A DNA stretch of 34,197 nucleotides from Bacteroidales bacterium (GTDB taxonomy: Bacteria > Bacteroidota > Bacteroidia > Bacteroidales > F082): positions 1-34,197 of the forward strand of contig JAFSJF010000051.1 of the NCBI GenBank assembly GCA_017439405.1, in the 5' to 3' direction. A program made the translations under genes and the position numbers. The number at the start of each line of letters is the position of its first letter. The first letter of the stretch is position 1. Below are positions 8,042 through 16,357 of the stretch, piece by piece. The notes under the pieces are model-generated. The model was not told where the DNA came from, searched no databases, and saw nothing but the letters and a program-made list of their open reading frames with translations.

Positions 8042-8071
8042 CAGCCGCAAATCGAAAGATTGACATGCAAT

Positions 8072-8145
8072 CGGGGTGTGGTGCAGTTGGCTAGCATTCT
8101 TGCATGGGGTGCAAGCGGTCGCCCGTTCGAGTCGGGCCACTCCGA
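8072..8145 (+). tRNA. tRNA-Pro, anticodon GGG
   Basis: A full cloverleaf can be folded by eye. The acceptor stem is CGGGGTG / CACTCCG with one G-T pair and discriminator A8145. The D stem is GTGC/GCAT with loop AGTTGGCTA. The anticodon stem is CTTGC/GCAAG with loop ATGGGGT, putting the anticodon GGG at 8106-8108. The variable loop is CGGTC. The T stem is GCCCG/CGGGC with loop TTCGAGT. The 3' CCA is not encoded (CAA follows). It decodes CCC and CCU. A terminator starts 2 nt after the gene, so it is a single-gene transcript. Confidence 0.97.
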
Positions 8146-8146
8146 C

Positions 8147-8180
8147 AAAAGAGCAGCAGAAAACTTCTGCTGCTCTTTTT
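8147..8180 (+). terminator. Intrinsic terminator after tRNA-Pro
   Basis: A 15-bp perfect stem (8147-8161 with 8165-8179; core GAGCAGCAGAA / TTCTGCTGCTC), loop AAC, ending in a run of five T. Because the stem starts with AAAA, it could also work for transcripts arriving on the minus strand from the right. Confidence 0.93.
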
Positions 8181-8272
8181 GTGTTGTGGGGGCGGCCTGA
8201 GCCATGTCTAACGGGAGCAAGCCCAAACACCGTCTTGGTCGTGTGCACGTGTCTTGGCCTCGCATTTCCGGT

Positions 8273-10411
8273 CTATTCCACAATGGTCATCTCGTCAATC
8301 AAATGCTTCGCGCCGGCAAACTTGTCGATGATGAACAAGACGTAACGGATATCGACGCTGATGTTTCGGCAGATGTCGGGGTCATAAATCAGGTCGCTCA
8401 TGGTGCCTTCCCAGCATCGGTCGAAGTTGAGGCCAAGGAGCTGTCCGTCAGCATTGAGGATGGGGCTGCCCGAGTTGCCGCCGGTGGTGTGTACGCTTGC
8501 CGTGAACGCCACGTGCATCGTGCCGTCTTTGTCGGCATATCGGCCATAATCCTTCTTGTCGTAAAGATCTTTCAGCTTCGGTTCCACCACATAGTCGTAG
8601 ATGTCGGGGTTCTCTTTCTCCATGATGCCTTCGAGCGTGGTGAAGTGGCGGTAGGTCTTGCCGTCTTGCGGACGGAAACCTTCCACCTTGCCGTAGGTGA
8701 CGCGCAGGGTGAAGTTGGCGTCTGGGAAGAGGCGCTTGTCGGGCTGCATCTCCATCTGGCCTTTCATGTAAAGGCGGCGCATACGGTCGATGTTGGCGTT
8801 GAGGTCCGAAATGCGGTCATAGACCTCGTTGCGATAGAAGCCAATGAGGCTTTGGTAGGCTTTCAGGGCGGGGTCGTTGGCCAATTTCTTGGCCTTGTTG
8901 GGCCTGAAGTTGTCCAAAAGCTCGTTCACCTTGGCTTCATCAGTGAACATCGATTTGGCGAAAAGCTGTTCCACATAGTTGTCCACGTCCTTGATGTCGT
9001 TGAGGAAACCGGGACGGAAATCGGCGGGTTGGGCCTTCAGGTATTCCTTGAGCAGCATGGCGGCCACTTCGCGGTCGATAGGCTCGTAATAGTCTTTGAA
9101 GAAGGCTTCAGACGACTTTTTCAAAGTGGCAATCATCTTGTCGATGTCTTCTTGCGGCGTGTCTTTGGCCACTTCAGAGAGCTTGGCGAAACGTCCCGCA
9201 AAGCTGACAAGCTCGATGCGCAAGCCGGCCTCGGCGACGTATGTGTAGGCCAGTTGGTATGGTTCCAGTTCCTTGTAGCTTCGCTCGAAATTCTTCAGCA
9301 GGTCGATGTACATGTAGCGGTTGCGTGCGCCCAGGGCCCATTCTTGGAAGTCCTGCTCGAAGGCGCGTTTCTTCTCCACGCCGTGGAAGTGGTTGATGCC
9401 TTCGGTCACGCCCATCCACTTCTTCCAGCCGTTGCCGATGCCGGCGTGCTTGGAGGCATATTGGATGCGCACCTTGGGGTCTTGTTCTTGGTATTTGTTG
9501 TAGATGTCAAGCACCTTGCCGCGCAGGTCAACGGTGATGGGGTCGATGAGGTTGGCTTCCTGGTCGACGGCCACGGCGGGCAGGTATTCGTTGGTGCGGG
9601 CGGGATAGCCGAACACGAAGGCGAAGTCGCCCTCGTCGGCGCCTTTCAGGGAGATGTCTAAGTGCTTGTCGGGCTTGTAAGGAATGTTATCCTCGCTGTA
9701 AACAGCCGGATGGCCGTCCTTGTCGGCATACACGCGAAACACGCTGAAGTCGCCCGTATGGCGCGGCCAGACCCAGTTGTCGGTGTCGCCGCCAAACTTG
9801 CCGATGTTGCTCGGTGGGCAGCCCACGAGTCGCACGTCGGTGTAGGTCTCGTTGAGCAGCAGGTAATACTCGTTGCCCAAGAAGAAAGGCCTGATGCTCA
9901 CCTTATAGGAAGTTTCCTTCTCGACGGCGGCGATGGTCTTCTTGATGTTTTCGTCGATTTTGGCCTGACGCTCGTCTTCGGGCATGTCGACATCAATGCC
10001 TGTGAGGATTTTTTCGGTCACGTCGCGCATTTCGCGGAGGAAGATGACGCTGAGACCGGGGCAAGGCAGTTCCTCGCCACGGTTCATGGCCCAGAAGCCG
10101 TTGGTGAGATAGTCGTGCTCGACGGAGCTGTGTTTCTGGATGTAGTCGTAGCCGCAGTGGTGGTTGGTGAGCAGCAGGCCTAGGTCGCTGACGATTTCGC
10201 CCGTGCAGCCGCCACCGAAGAGGACGATGGCATCCTTCAGGCTGCTGTGGTTGATGGAATAGATGTCTTCTGCGGTGATTCTCATGCCCATCTCCTGCAT
10301 TTCTTTCTCGTTGTATTGCAGCAACATGGGAATCCACATGCCTTCGCCGGCCTTGGCGATACCGATGGTGAGCGAGAGGATAAGGGTGATGAGGTAGTGT
10401 AGGTTTTTCAT
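8273..10411 (-). CDS. dpp11: S46-family dipeptidyl-peptidase, DPP11-type (Asp/Glu-specific)
   Basis: A secreted serine exopeptidase that removes dipeptides from the N terminus of peptides in the periplasm, feeding peptide catabolism. 712 residues with a signal peptide ending near residue 21. Catalytic elements of family S46: the histidine in LTNHHCGYD (H85), an aspartate in the first protease half (probably in GGDTDNWVWPRHTGDF), and the serine in GGNSGSP (S647). Eighteen residues after the serine the sequence reads GLNFDR, with R665. In the Porphyromonas gingivalis enzymes an arginine here marks DPP11 (cuts after Asp/Glu), and glycine marks DPP7. No -7 box was found upstream. The next gene upstream ends 85 nt away. 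Confidence 0.93.
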   Translation of the reverse strand: MKNLHYLITLILSLTIGIAKAGEGMWIPMLLQYNEKEMQEMGMRITAEDIYSINHSSLKDAIVLFGGGCTGEIVSDLGLLLTNHHCGYDYIQKHSSVEHDYLTNGFWAMNRGEELPCPGLSVIFLREMRDVTEKILTGIDVDMPEDERQAKIDENIKKTIAAVEKETSYKVSIRPFFLGNEYYLLLNETYTDVRLVGCPPSNIGKFGGDTDNWVWPRHTGDFSVFRVYADKDGHPAVYSEDNIPYKPDKHLDISLKGADEGDFAFVFGYPARTNEYLPAVAVDQEANLIDPITVDLRGKVLDIYNKYQEQDPKVRIQYASKHAGIGNGWKKWMGVTEGINHFHGVEKKRAFEQDFQEWALGARNRYMYIDLLKNFERSYKELEPYQLAYTYVAEAGLRIELVSFAGRFAKLSEVAKDTPQEDIDKMIATLKKSSEAFFKDYYEPIDREVAAMLLKEYLKAQPADFRPGFLNDIKDVDNYVEQLFAKSMFTDEAKVNELLDNFRPNKAKKLANDPALKAYQSLIGFYRNEVYDRISDLNANIDRMRRLYMKGQMEMQPDKRLFPDANFTLRVTYGKVEGFRPQDGKTYRHFTTLEGIMEKENPDIYDYVVEPKLKDLYDKKDYGRYADKDGTMHVAFTASVHTTGGNSGSPILNADGQLLGLNFDRCWEGTMSDLIYDPDICRNISVDIRYVLFIIDKFAGAKHLIDEMTIVE

Positions 10412-10496
10412 TATGTGATGTGTGTTTTATCGTTGTTGTTCAGTGACTTACGTCGCCTGTTTAATGATATGCCGTCCCTACGGGATTAACTGCCAA

Positions 10497-11147
10497 CTAT
10501 TCAAGTTCTTTCCAGTCCTCGGTAGCGTCGAAGTCAACTTCCTTGCATTGGGTGAGGATGGCGGGGCAGTTGCTGACGCGATAGTATTCGTCGCCTTTCT
10601 GCTGCACCACGTCGATGCTGCGCCATGGGGTGTCGTAGCCATCGCTATAAAGCTGATAGTGTTTCACATAGCCTTTCAGCATTTGCGAACGCTCGTCGCT
10701 CTTGGTCGGGTCTTTGCGCAGTTGGATGGTGTAAGGCTTTTCGGGGTTGTAGCCATTGGAAGGCTTGGCACCCTTGAACATGGCGGAGACCAAGTAAGGC
10801 CTCGCGTAGCTGTCGTTTTCGCGGAAAAGCTCGTTTAGGCGGCGTTTCATGTCGCTGAGGTTGGTGTCGGTGTTGTTGAGTCGGAGACATTCCGTACCGA
10901 TGTTCTGGTCGCGACGGTACATTTCCATGGCCACGAGTTGCAGCATGATGCAGCCTTCGGGCGTGGTGCCAAGTTCGGCTTGAAGGGCTTGGAATTCCTC
11001 AAGCGTGGCGGGGATTTTCTCGATGCTCACCTTGTCGCTGAAGGCTTTCGAAGCCGCGTTTTTCAGGACGTTTCCGAGTTGTGCGTTGGCACTGAATGAC
11101 ATGGCCACGATGCAGGCCAAGGTCAAAAGGATGTTTTTCTTTTTCAT
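10497..11147 (-). CDS. Secreted protein of unknown function (possibly DUF6935)
   Basis: 216 residues with a signal peptide cut near ANA-Q at residue 22-23 and no lipobox. The mature part begins amphipathic (LGNVLKNAASKAF) and then contains TLEEFQALQAELGTTPEGC and a polar C terminus ending in a WKELE tail. It resembles a Bacteroidota family that I remember as DUF6935, but I cannot confirm that here. No catalytic motif is visible. The minus-strand -7 box TATATTTG at 11193-11200 lies 46 nt upstream, close to and divergent from the promoter of the DUF2461 gene. It could be co-transcribed with the downstream peptidase gene (85-nt gap). Confidence 0.8.
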   Translation of the reverse strand: MKKKNILLTLACIVAMSFSANAQLGNVLKNAASKAFSDKVSIEKIPATLEEFQALQAELGTTPEGCIMLQLVAMEMYRRDQNIGTECLRLNNTDTNLSDMKRRLNELFRENDSYARPYLVSAMFKGAKPSNGYNPEKPYTIQLRKDPTKSDERSQMLKGYVKHYQLYSDGYDTPWRSIDVVQQKGDEYYRVSNCPAILTQCKEVDFDATEDWKELE

Positions 11148-11192
11148 GTGTGTGATTTTTGTGGTTGGTGGCTAATTTTAGCAATTGAGCCG

Positions 11193-11200
11193 CAAATATA
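11193..11200 (-). promoter_or_regulatory. -7 box TATATTTG for the secreted unknown protein
   Basis: Exact TAnnTTTG match on the minus strand, 46 nt before the ATG at 11147. No -33 element was recognised. Confidence 0.55.
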
Positions 11201-11211
11201 GGGATTTTTCC

Positions 11212-11219
11212 TAATTTTG
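11212..11219 (+). promoter_or_regulatory. -7 box TAATTTTG for the DUF2461 gene
   Basis: Exact TAnnTTTG match. Transcription would start near 11226, after the possible GTG start at 11219, which supports the ATG at 11240 as the start codon. Confidence 0.55.
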
Positions 11220-11239
11220 TGACCTTTAAACTTGATGAT

Positions 11240-11905
11240 ATGGAAGAAATACTCGGATTTTTGGAGGATGTGTTGCGCAACAATAACCGTCCGTGGTTCC
11301 AAGAGCATAAGAATCAATACTTTAAGGCGCAGTCCAACTTTAACGCATTGGCTGAGCAAATCATCAGCGGCGTGCAGAAATTTGATGGCAATTGCAAAGG
11401 CTTGACCTTGAAGGACTGCACCTATCGTTTCTATCGCGACACCCGCTTCTCGCCCGACAAGCGACCCTACAAGACCCACTTCGGCGTTTTCGTTTGCCCC
11501 GAAGGCAAGAAGTCGATGTTGGCGGGGTATTATTTCCATGTGCAGGCCAAGGAGTCGGAATACCTGTCGGGCAACATGCTTTGCACGGGAATGTACATGC
11601 CTGACACGGCCATGCTGAAGTCCATCCGCGACGAGATTCTCTTCAACGGCGAGCCTTTGGCCGAGAGCATAGCCAAGGCGAAAGGCTTTGGGTTGGACAC
11701 GGGCCATGCCATGAAGCGCGTGCCCAACGGCTATCCCAAAGACCACCCGCAGGCCGACCTCTTCAGGCAGCGCGACTGGCTCTTGGTGCAAGAGCTCCCG
11801 AATCAGCGGCTTTTCGAACCGCATCTTGTGGATTGGGTCCTAAGCGAGTTCGAGAAAACCAAGGATTTCTGCCAGTGGCTGAACCGGACGGTGAGGGGGG
11901 AATAG
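11240..11905 (+). CDS. DUF2461 / TIGR02453 family protein
   Basis: 221 residues from ATG 11240; an upstream in-frame GTG at 11219 is unlikely because it overlaps the -7 box. Family features: LEDVLRNNNRPWFQEHKNQY near the N terminus, the central YRFYRDTRFSPDKRPYKTH, and GGYY-like AGYYFHVQ followed by the MYMPD segment. Its biochemical role is not established. It is soluble and has no signal peptide. The stop is 1 nt from the stop of the convergent SprT-like gene. Confidence 0.9.
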   Translation: MEEILGFLEDVLRNNNRPWFQEHKNQYFKAQSNFNALAEQIISGVQKFDGNCKGLTLKDCTYRFYRDTRFSPDKRPYKTHFGVFVCPEGKKSMLAGYYFHVQAKESEYLSGNMLCTGMYMPDTAMLKSIRDEILFNGEPLAESIAKAKGFGLDTGHAMKRVPNGYPKDHPQADLFRQRDWLLVQELPNQRLFEPHLVDWVLSEFEKTKDFCQWLNRTVRGE

Positions 11906-11906
11906 T

Positions 11907-12527
11907 TTACGCTAATCTTTCCACCTCAGCCAAAGCCGCCACGAAATACCAGCGTCCGTTGGTCTCGCAGAGGCATTTGTAGCGGGTGCGCTGTTTCTCG
12001 CCTTTCCGGAAGACGAGGCCGTTTTTCAGCGCGAAACGGGCACCTTCCGGGAGACTCTCGACGGTGATGGCCGATGTTGGGTTTTTGTCGTATCTCTTCA
12101 ACACCCGTTGCAGGTTTGGGTCTGCGGTGCTGCTGGCCTTGATGTGGCGCAGGTGGTTTTGCAAGGCTTGAAGAACGTCTTTCGGGAAGATGGTTTCGTT
12201 CATGAAAGGCTGCAACAACATCGTGAACCGTTTTTGCCATTCCGGGCCGTGGGGTAGTGCGTCCCTGAAGCCAAATTGCTGATATACATCATAATGTGCC
12301 ACCTCATGGACGTAGGTGATGAGCATTTGGTAAGGGTTCAGGTCGAGGTTGAGGGTGATGGTGCAGATGCCGTTTTTGGCCCGTGGCGGACGGAAGTCGC
12401 CCAATTTCGACGACCGAGGCCGCTTGAAGTGCAGCTTGAAGCGGCGTAGGCCGTATATCTCGCCCACCATCGTCACCGCAGCCTCCGGGAAGAAGCGTTT
12501 CAGCAATTCAAGTTCTTCAGGCTTCAT
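11907..12527 (-). CDS. SprT-like zinc metalloprotease-fold protein
   Basis: 206 residues. The zinc site is HEVAHY (HExxH at 74-78) with a third histidine in LPHGPEW (H93), as in the SprT/SPRTN family. Eukaryotic SPRTN cleaves DNA-protein crosslinks; the role of bacterial SprT-like proteins is less clear. The typical C-terminal Cys4 zinc ribbon is not seen; the tail has only CLCETNGRWYF. It is the last gene of a five-gene unit; its start lies inside the 3' end of the 59-aa lipoprotein gene (11-nt overlap). The link between a cytoplasmic SprT-like protein and the envelope genes upstream is probably just shared transcription. Confidence 0.9.
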   Translation of the reverse strand: MKPEELELLKRFFPEAAVTMVGEIYGLRRFKLHFKRPRSSKLGDFRPPRAKNGICTITLNLDLNPYQMLITYVHEVAHYDVYQQFGFRDALPHGPEWQKRFTMLLQPFMNETIFPKDVLQALQNHLRHIKASSTADPNLQRVLKRYDKNPTSAITVESLPEGARFALKNGLVFRKGEKQRTRYKCLCETNGRWYFVAALAEVERLA

Positions 12528-12696
12528 CGGTCAACAAAAGGGTGTTTTCGGGGTTTGCCTGCGGCGTGTAGCTCCACTTGGTGCAGGTGTTGCAGTTGCG
12601 AGGTGCGCGGCGGCGGCCTGGCACTTCCTTGGTCTTGCATGACGAAGCCGTTATGATTAGACCTAACAATAACAAAATCAATAATTTATTTTTCAT
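12517..12696 (-). CDS. 59-residue lipoprotein with a CxxC motif
   Basis: A short gene that is easily missed. It reads ATG (12696) to TGA (12517): MKNKLLILLLLGLIITASSC, then a 39-residue mature part. The lipobox ASSC places the lipidated cysteine at residue 20, and the mature part is basic (GRRRAPRNC) with CNTC at 35-38. Its start overlaps the stop of the EnvC-like gene in an ATGA (12693-12696), and its 3' end overlaps the start of the SprT-like gene by 11 nt, so it fills the only gap in an otherwise overlapping operon. That tiling and the complete lipoprotein signal are strong evidence that it is real. Function unknown; the cysteine pair could bind metal or form a disulfide. Confidence 0.85.
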   Translation of the reverse strand: MKNKLLILLLLGLIITASSCKTKEVPGRRRAPRNCNTCTKWSYTPQANPENTLLLTDEA

Positions 12697-14015
12697 TTCG
12701 ACAGCCAGTTTGCGGGGTTTTGTCTCGCCTGCTCCTTCAGCAGCTCGAAGTGCAGCTCGGTCTTGTTATCGGTCTTGCTCGTGTGGACTTTGCCGATGTT
12801 TTGCTTGGTCTTCACCTTGTCGCCGCGCTTGACGGTGACGCTTTCGAGGTTGGAATAGACGGTGAAATACTCGCCGTGGCGGATGATGACAACGGTGTTG
12901 CTGCCCGTCAGTTTGGTCACGCTTGCCACTTCGCCTTCAAACACGGCCCGGGCCGAGGCTCCTGCGGTGGTGGCGATGTCGATGCCGTTGTTGGTGACGG
13001 TCACCTTGTTGGAGACTACCGAGGCGTGCTTGCCGTATGACGAGGAAATCACGCCGCGTTCCACGGGCCAGGGCAGCTTGCCCTTGTTGTTGACGAAGCT
13101 GTTAGATAGGGTCTTTTCGGCTGGGGTCAGAGCCATGCCTTTTTCTTTTGCCGGGGCGGGCGTCGTGGTGGTAGGTTTGGTTGTGGCGGTTTTGCCTTTG
13201 TCCTTGTTTTTTGCCTTTTTGGCGGCGGCTTTCTTCTCGGCCTCTATCCTTTTCCTTTCGGCTTCCTCGTTGGCTTTGCGGATTTCCTCGGCGATGATGT
13301 CGTCGATGGCCTTTTGGAGCTTTTGAGCCTGTTGCTGCTTGTTCTTGATGTCTTGCTGTATGCTGCCTTCTTGTTTCTTGAGGTTGGCCACTTGCCGGTT
13401 CAGTTCTTCCTTTTCCCTTTGGAGTTCAGTCTTTTGCACTTTTTCGTCGGCGAGCATGGCGGCTTGCTGTTCGCGAGCTTGTCGGCTGGCTTCCACCTCA
13501 CTGCTGATGCGTTTCTCGGTGCCGGCTATTTGGTCCATCTTCAGCTTTCGTGCATCGCTGAACTCGCGGATGTAGCGCAACCGGCGGAAGGCTTGGTTGA
13601 AGTCCTTCGAGGCGAAGACGAAGCCCAAGCGCTCGTAATGGCTGCGGTTCTTGTTGGCGAAGACGATCATCTTGGCGTATTCCTTTTGCAGCTTGCCGAG
13701 GTCGGAATTGAGGCTGCGGATGTTGCTTTGGCCCGACTTGATTTCCTCGTCAAGGACGGCAATCTGTTCGTTGTAAGCCTTGATGAGTTTCTCGCGCTGC
13801 TTGATTTTCGAGTCCAAGATGGAGACTTCGTTGAGGGTCATTTCGCGGTCTTTTTTTGTCTTTTTCAGCAATTGGTTGGCAGTCGAAATCTCGTTTTGCA
13901 ACGATGTGATTTCGCTCTGCAATTGCTTTTTCGACTTGCCTTTCGTTTTCTGGCCAAAAGTTGGCGAAACGAGAGACAACAGCAACAAAACCAATATGAT
14001 ACCTGGTTTCTTCAT
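12693..14015 (-). CDS. EnvC-like murein hydrolase activator (coiled coil + degenerate LytM/M23 domain)
   Basis: 440 residues: signal peptide (about 1-21), a long coiled coil (about 25-240), an Ala/Lys-rich and Thr/Pro-rich linker (about 245-295), and a C-terminal M23/LytM domain (about 313-440). The zinc ligands are partly lost: the usual HxGxD reads N342-N-G-I-D346, and the HxH pair reads as Asn389 in VYSNL with H422 kept in LHFEL. In E. coli, EnvC with a degenerate LytM domain does not cut peptidoglycan itself but activates amidases during division, and the same role is likely here. It overlaps both neighbours by 4 nt (ATGA) in the TPR-DUF4292-EnvC operon. Confidence 0.93.
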   Translation of the reverse strand: MKKPGIILVLLLLSLVSPTFGQKTKGKSKKQLQSEITSLQNEISTANQLLKKTKKDREMTLNEVSILDSKIKQREKLIKAYNEQIAVLDEEIKSGQSNIRSLNSDLGKLQKEYAKMIVFANKNRSHYERLGFVFASKDFNQAFRRLRYIREFSDARKLKMDQIAGTEKRISSEVEASRQAREQQAAMLADEKVQKTELQREKEELNRQVANLKKQEGSIQQDIKNKQQQAQKLQKAIDDIIAEEIRKANEEAERKRIEAEKKAAAKKAKNKDKGKTATTKPTTTTPAPAKEKGMALTPAEKTLSNSFVNNKGKLPWPVERGVISSSYGKHASVVSNKVTVTNNGIDIATTAGASARAVFEGEVASVTKLTGSNTVVIIRHGEYFTVYSNLESVTVKRGDKVKTKQNIGKVHTSKTDNKTELHFELLKEQARQNPANWLSK

Positions 14016-14578
14016 TGTTTCATTGGCAGTTGGATGCGTTCCATCTTGTTGGTAATTTTCAGCGGAAAGGTGGTGGGTTGGTCCAATTTGATGTTGGAGT
14101 ATTTTAGCTTAACTTTAATTTCTCCTGTATAGTAATCGTATTGATTCCACCCAACCGTTTGGTTTTCAACGGGTGGAATGCCTTCGATATTGTCCAAAAG
14201 CACAAATTGCGCAAACGGTAGTCTCAAACCAAATAAAGGTCCGATTTGCTGATCGAGGCTGTCTACATGCTCGGCCAAATAGGTCTTTTCCAAGCGGTTG
14301 AGAATCCAGATGGAATCGTTGCTGATTTTGGCACGTAATACTTCCACACCCATTGTGGCGGTCACGCTGAGCCAAACAATACTATCTTTCCGCATCCTGA
14401 GTTGTCCCGACAAGTCGTTGTAAGCCATACCGTTGCCTTCGGCTTGGATGCTCAGGTTGGCGGTGAGCCATTCAAAAGATTGCGGCGGTGCAGGTGCCAC
14501 GGTTTTCTTGCGCGAGGCGCAGGAGGAAGCCGTGAGCAGCAGGGCAAACAACACGATGAAAAGTCGGTTTCTCATCAT
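14012..14578 (-). CDS. DUF4292-family lipoprotein (LolA/LolB-like fold)
   Basis: 188 residues; lipobox TASSC near residue 20 after a hydrophobic signal. The mature protein has alternating beta-strand segments (FEWLTANLSIQAE, LSGQLRMRKDSIVWLSV, VEVLRAKISNDSIWILNR) typical of the LolA/LolB-like half-barrel that binds lipid. DUF4292 proteins are found next to TPR and EnvC-like genes in Bacteroidota, as here. It overlaps the TPR gene upstream and the EnvC gene downstream by 4 nt each, so all are translated from one mRNA. A role in lipoprotein or lipid handling is inference from the fold. Confidence 0.88.
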   Translation of the reverse strand: MMRNRLFIVLFALLLTASSCASRKKTVAPAPPQSFEWLTANLSIQAEGNGMAYNDLSGQLRMRKDSIVWLSVTATMGVEVLRAKISNDSIWILNRLEKTYLAEHVDSLDQQIGPLFGLRLPFAQFVLLDNIEGIPPVENQTVGWNQYDYYTGEIKVKLKYSNIKLDQPTTFPLKITNKMERIQLPMKQ

Positions 14579-16185
14579 TTCTTCAGTTTATCCATAATCG
14601 CCTCATAATGCTTCGTGTAGGTCTCGTCAGGCTCTTTCAGCAGTTTCAGGGCTTTTTTCATGTGCTTTTCAGCTTCCCTGTAGTCGCCTTTCATATAGAG
14701 TACCCAAGCGTGGGTGTCGAGATAGGTCGGGTTGTCGGGTTCGGCGGCGATGGCTTTGGTTGACATTTCCAAGGCCTTGTCCAAGTCTTGGCCTTTCACG
14801 GCGAGATAATAGGCGTAGTTGTTGAGAACCAACACATTGTCGGGGTCGTTGCGCAAGGTGCGCTCGTAGGCATCGAAGGCTTTCTCCTCGTCGCCTTGCT
14901 CGTGGTAGAGGTCGCCAAGGAAAGCGTCGAAGTTGGATAACTGAATCTTGTCGGTGGTATAGCGGCGGCCTTTTTCCAAATAATTGATGGCCTCGTCGTT
15001 GATTTTCAGGACGGCACTCGCCACGCCCGCATACCAATAGAAAACGGGCTGCATCGGGTAGTATTTCAAAGCCTTGATGGCGTGTTGGCGAACATTCTCG
15101 TTTTCGTTCAGCCTTGACTCGCTGATGATGAGGTTTTGCCATCCAAAGAAGTCGGTGCTGTCGATGGCGAGCGTCTTTTTGTAATAGGTGCGTGCCAGGG
15201 CTGCGTTTTCGGTGACGATGTAATAGGAGCCAAGAATAAGGTAGCCGATTTTGTTGTCGGGGTGGGTCTCGCTGAAGGCCAAGCCGCATTGCAAGGCTTG
15301 TTCGTTCATCTTGGGCGAGCCTTGGTTTTTTTGCATCCAATAGTCATAAATGTTGGTCTTGGTGGTGAGGTCGAGGTTTTTGTTGCGGATGACGGCCAGC
15401 AGCGCGTCAAACGCCTTGTCCATGTCGCCGTTTTTCTCGTAAAACTCTAACAGCGAGACGTTGATATATGGATCATCGGGGTTGATTTCCTTGATTTTCT
15501 CGTACATTTTCAAGGCTTCTTTTTCCTTGCCGTTTTCAGCATATACCTGAGCGAGCATGGAATAATAGCGTGGGGTTTCGGGATTTTCCTTGATGAGTTT
15601 CTCAAGTTCTGCGACTAGTTTTTTTGTGTCGCCTTTTTGTTTCATGAGGCTCAGCCGTTGCTCGGTGATGAAGTCGTTTTTCCCGACTTGCTCTTCCAGC
15701 ACGTCCATCTTGGCCAGAGCCTTGTCGTATTGCTCCGTAATCAAGTAAGCGTCAATGAGTTCGCTGAGCATGTCAGGGTCGTCGGGATGCTTGGCGGTGA
15801 GCATTTCATAAAGCTGGATATAGTCATTGTATTGCTCCAAATTGCGGTAAAACTGACCCAAACGCAACTGGTACCACTTGTTCTCGGGGTCGAGCATTGT
15901 GGCGTTTTCAATCATCTTGAAAGCGTCTTCGAGGCGACCGGTATTATAATACTGCTCGCTCAGCTCGAACATAGAGGCGGCATCGTCGGGCATGTAGCGC
16001 AAGGCTTGCTCGAAGTTGCGGATGGCACCCTCGGTGTCGTCGCGGTACTTGCTTTGCAGGCCGTTGGAGAAATAGGTGGCGTTCTTGCGCTTGTCGGGCT
16101 TGCCGGCGAATTCCGATTCCATCGTCTGGGCAAAACTGCTCAAAGTGAAGCCCAGTAACACGAATAATAAAAGTCTGTATTTCAT
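14575..16185 (-). CDS. Tetratricopeptide-repeat protein, secreted
   Basis: 536 residues with a signal peptide (MKYRLLLFVLLGFTLSSFAQ, cut near residue 18-20). The rest is a chain of about ten or more TPR-type helix pairs, for example AIRNFEQALRYMPDDAASMF, ALKMYEKIKEINPDDPYINV and AFDAYERTLRNDPDNVLVL. Such proteins act as scaffolds in the periplasm. It is the first gene of the overlapping unit with DUF4292, the EnvC-like protein, the small lipoprotein and the SprT-like gene. dut lies 172 nt upstream on the same strand and may be part of the same transcript. Confidence 0.92.
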   Translation of the reverse strand: MKYRLLLFVLLGFTLSSFAQTMESEFAGKPDKRKNATYFSNGLQSKYRDDTEGAIRNFEQALRYMPDDAASMFELSEQYYNTGRLEDAFKMIENATMLDPENKWYQLRLGQFYRNLEQYNDYIQLYEMLTAKHPDDPDMLSELIDAYLITEQYDKALAKMDVLEEQVGKNDFITEQRLSLMKQKGDTKKLVAELEKLIKENPETPRYYSMLAQVYAENGKEKEALKMYEKIKEINPDDPYINVSLLEFYEKNGDMDKAFDALLAVIRNKNLDLTTKTNIYDYWMQKNQGSPKMNEQALQCGLAFSETHPDNKIGYLILGSYYIVTENAALARTYYKKTLAIDSTDFFGWQNLIISESRLNENENVRQHAIKALKYYPMQPVFYWYAGVASAVLKINDEAINYLEKGRRYTTDKIQLSNFDAFLGDLYHEQGDEEKAFDAYERTLRNDPDNVLVLNNYAYYLAVKGQDLDKALEMSTKAIAAEPDNPTYLDTHAWVLYMKGDYREAEKHMKKALKLLKEPDETYTKHYEAIMDKLKK

Positions 16186-16292
16186 AATGATCTGTTTTTC
16201 ATTCTTTCGAACACGGGTCGATCGGATTATACTGATGCATTTCGGGTCTCCATTTGGATTCCTTTTCGTGTCGCTCTCGGATTCTCGTTGAG

Positions 16293-16344
16293 TTTTGCGG
16301 CAAGCCGCAAAAAGATGATCCGTTCAATCCGTGTCATCCGTGTT
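16293..16344. repeat. Short palindrome plus 9-nt tandem repeat between dut and the TPR gene
   Basis: A 9-bp palindrome TTTTGCGGC / GCCGCAAAA (16293-16301 / 16304-16312) is followed by three 9-nt units beginning ATCCGT at 16318, 16327 and 16336 (on the minus strand ACACGGATGACACGGAT). The rest of the 172-nt gap (16186-16357) has no gene. The palindrome has no T-run after it on either strand. Confidence 0.65.
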
Positions 16345-16357
16345 CCACAATAATCAC

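Noticed and set aside
8204-9661. 485-codon frame antisense to the S46 peptidase
   Set aside because: The peptidase on the other strand has its catalytic motifs and a signal peptide; the antisense product is repetitive and has no recognisable feature.
12578-12832. Plus-strand small frames over the EnvC-like gene start
   Set aside because: They oppose a tightly overlapping minus-strand operon including a clear short lipoprotein gene.
16293-16312. Palindrome as an intrinsic terminator for dut
   Set aside because: No T-run follows the stem on either strand.
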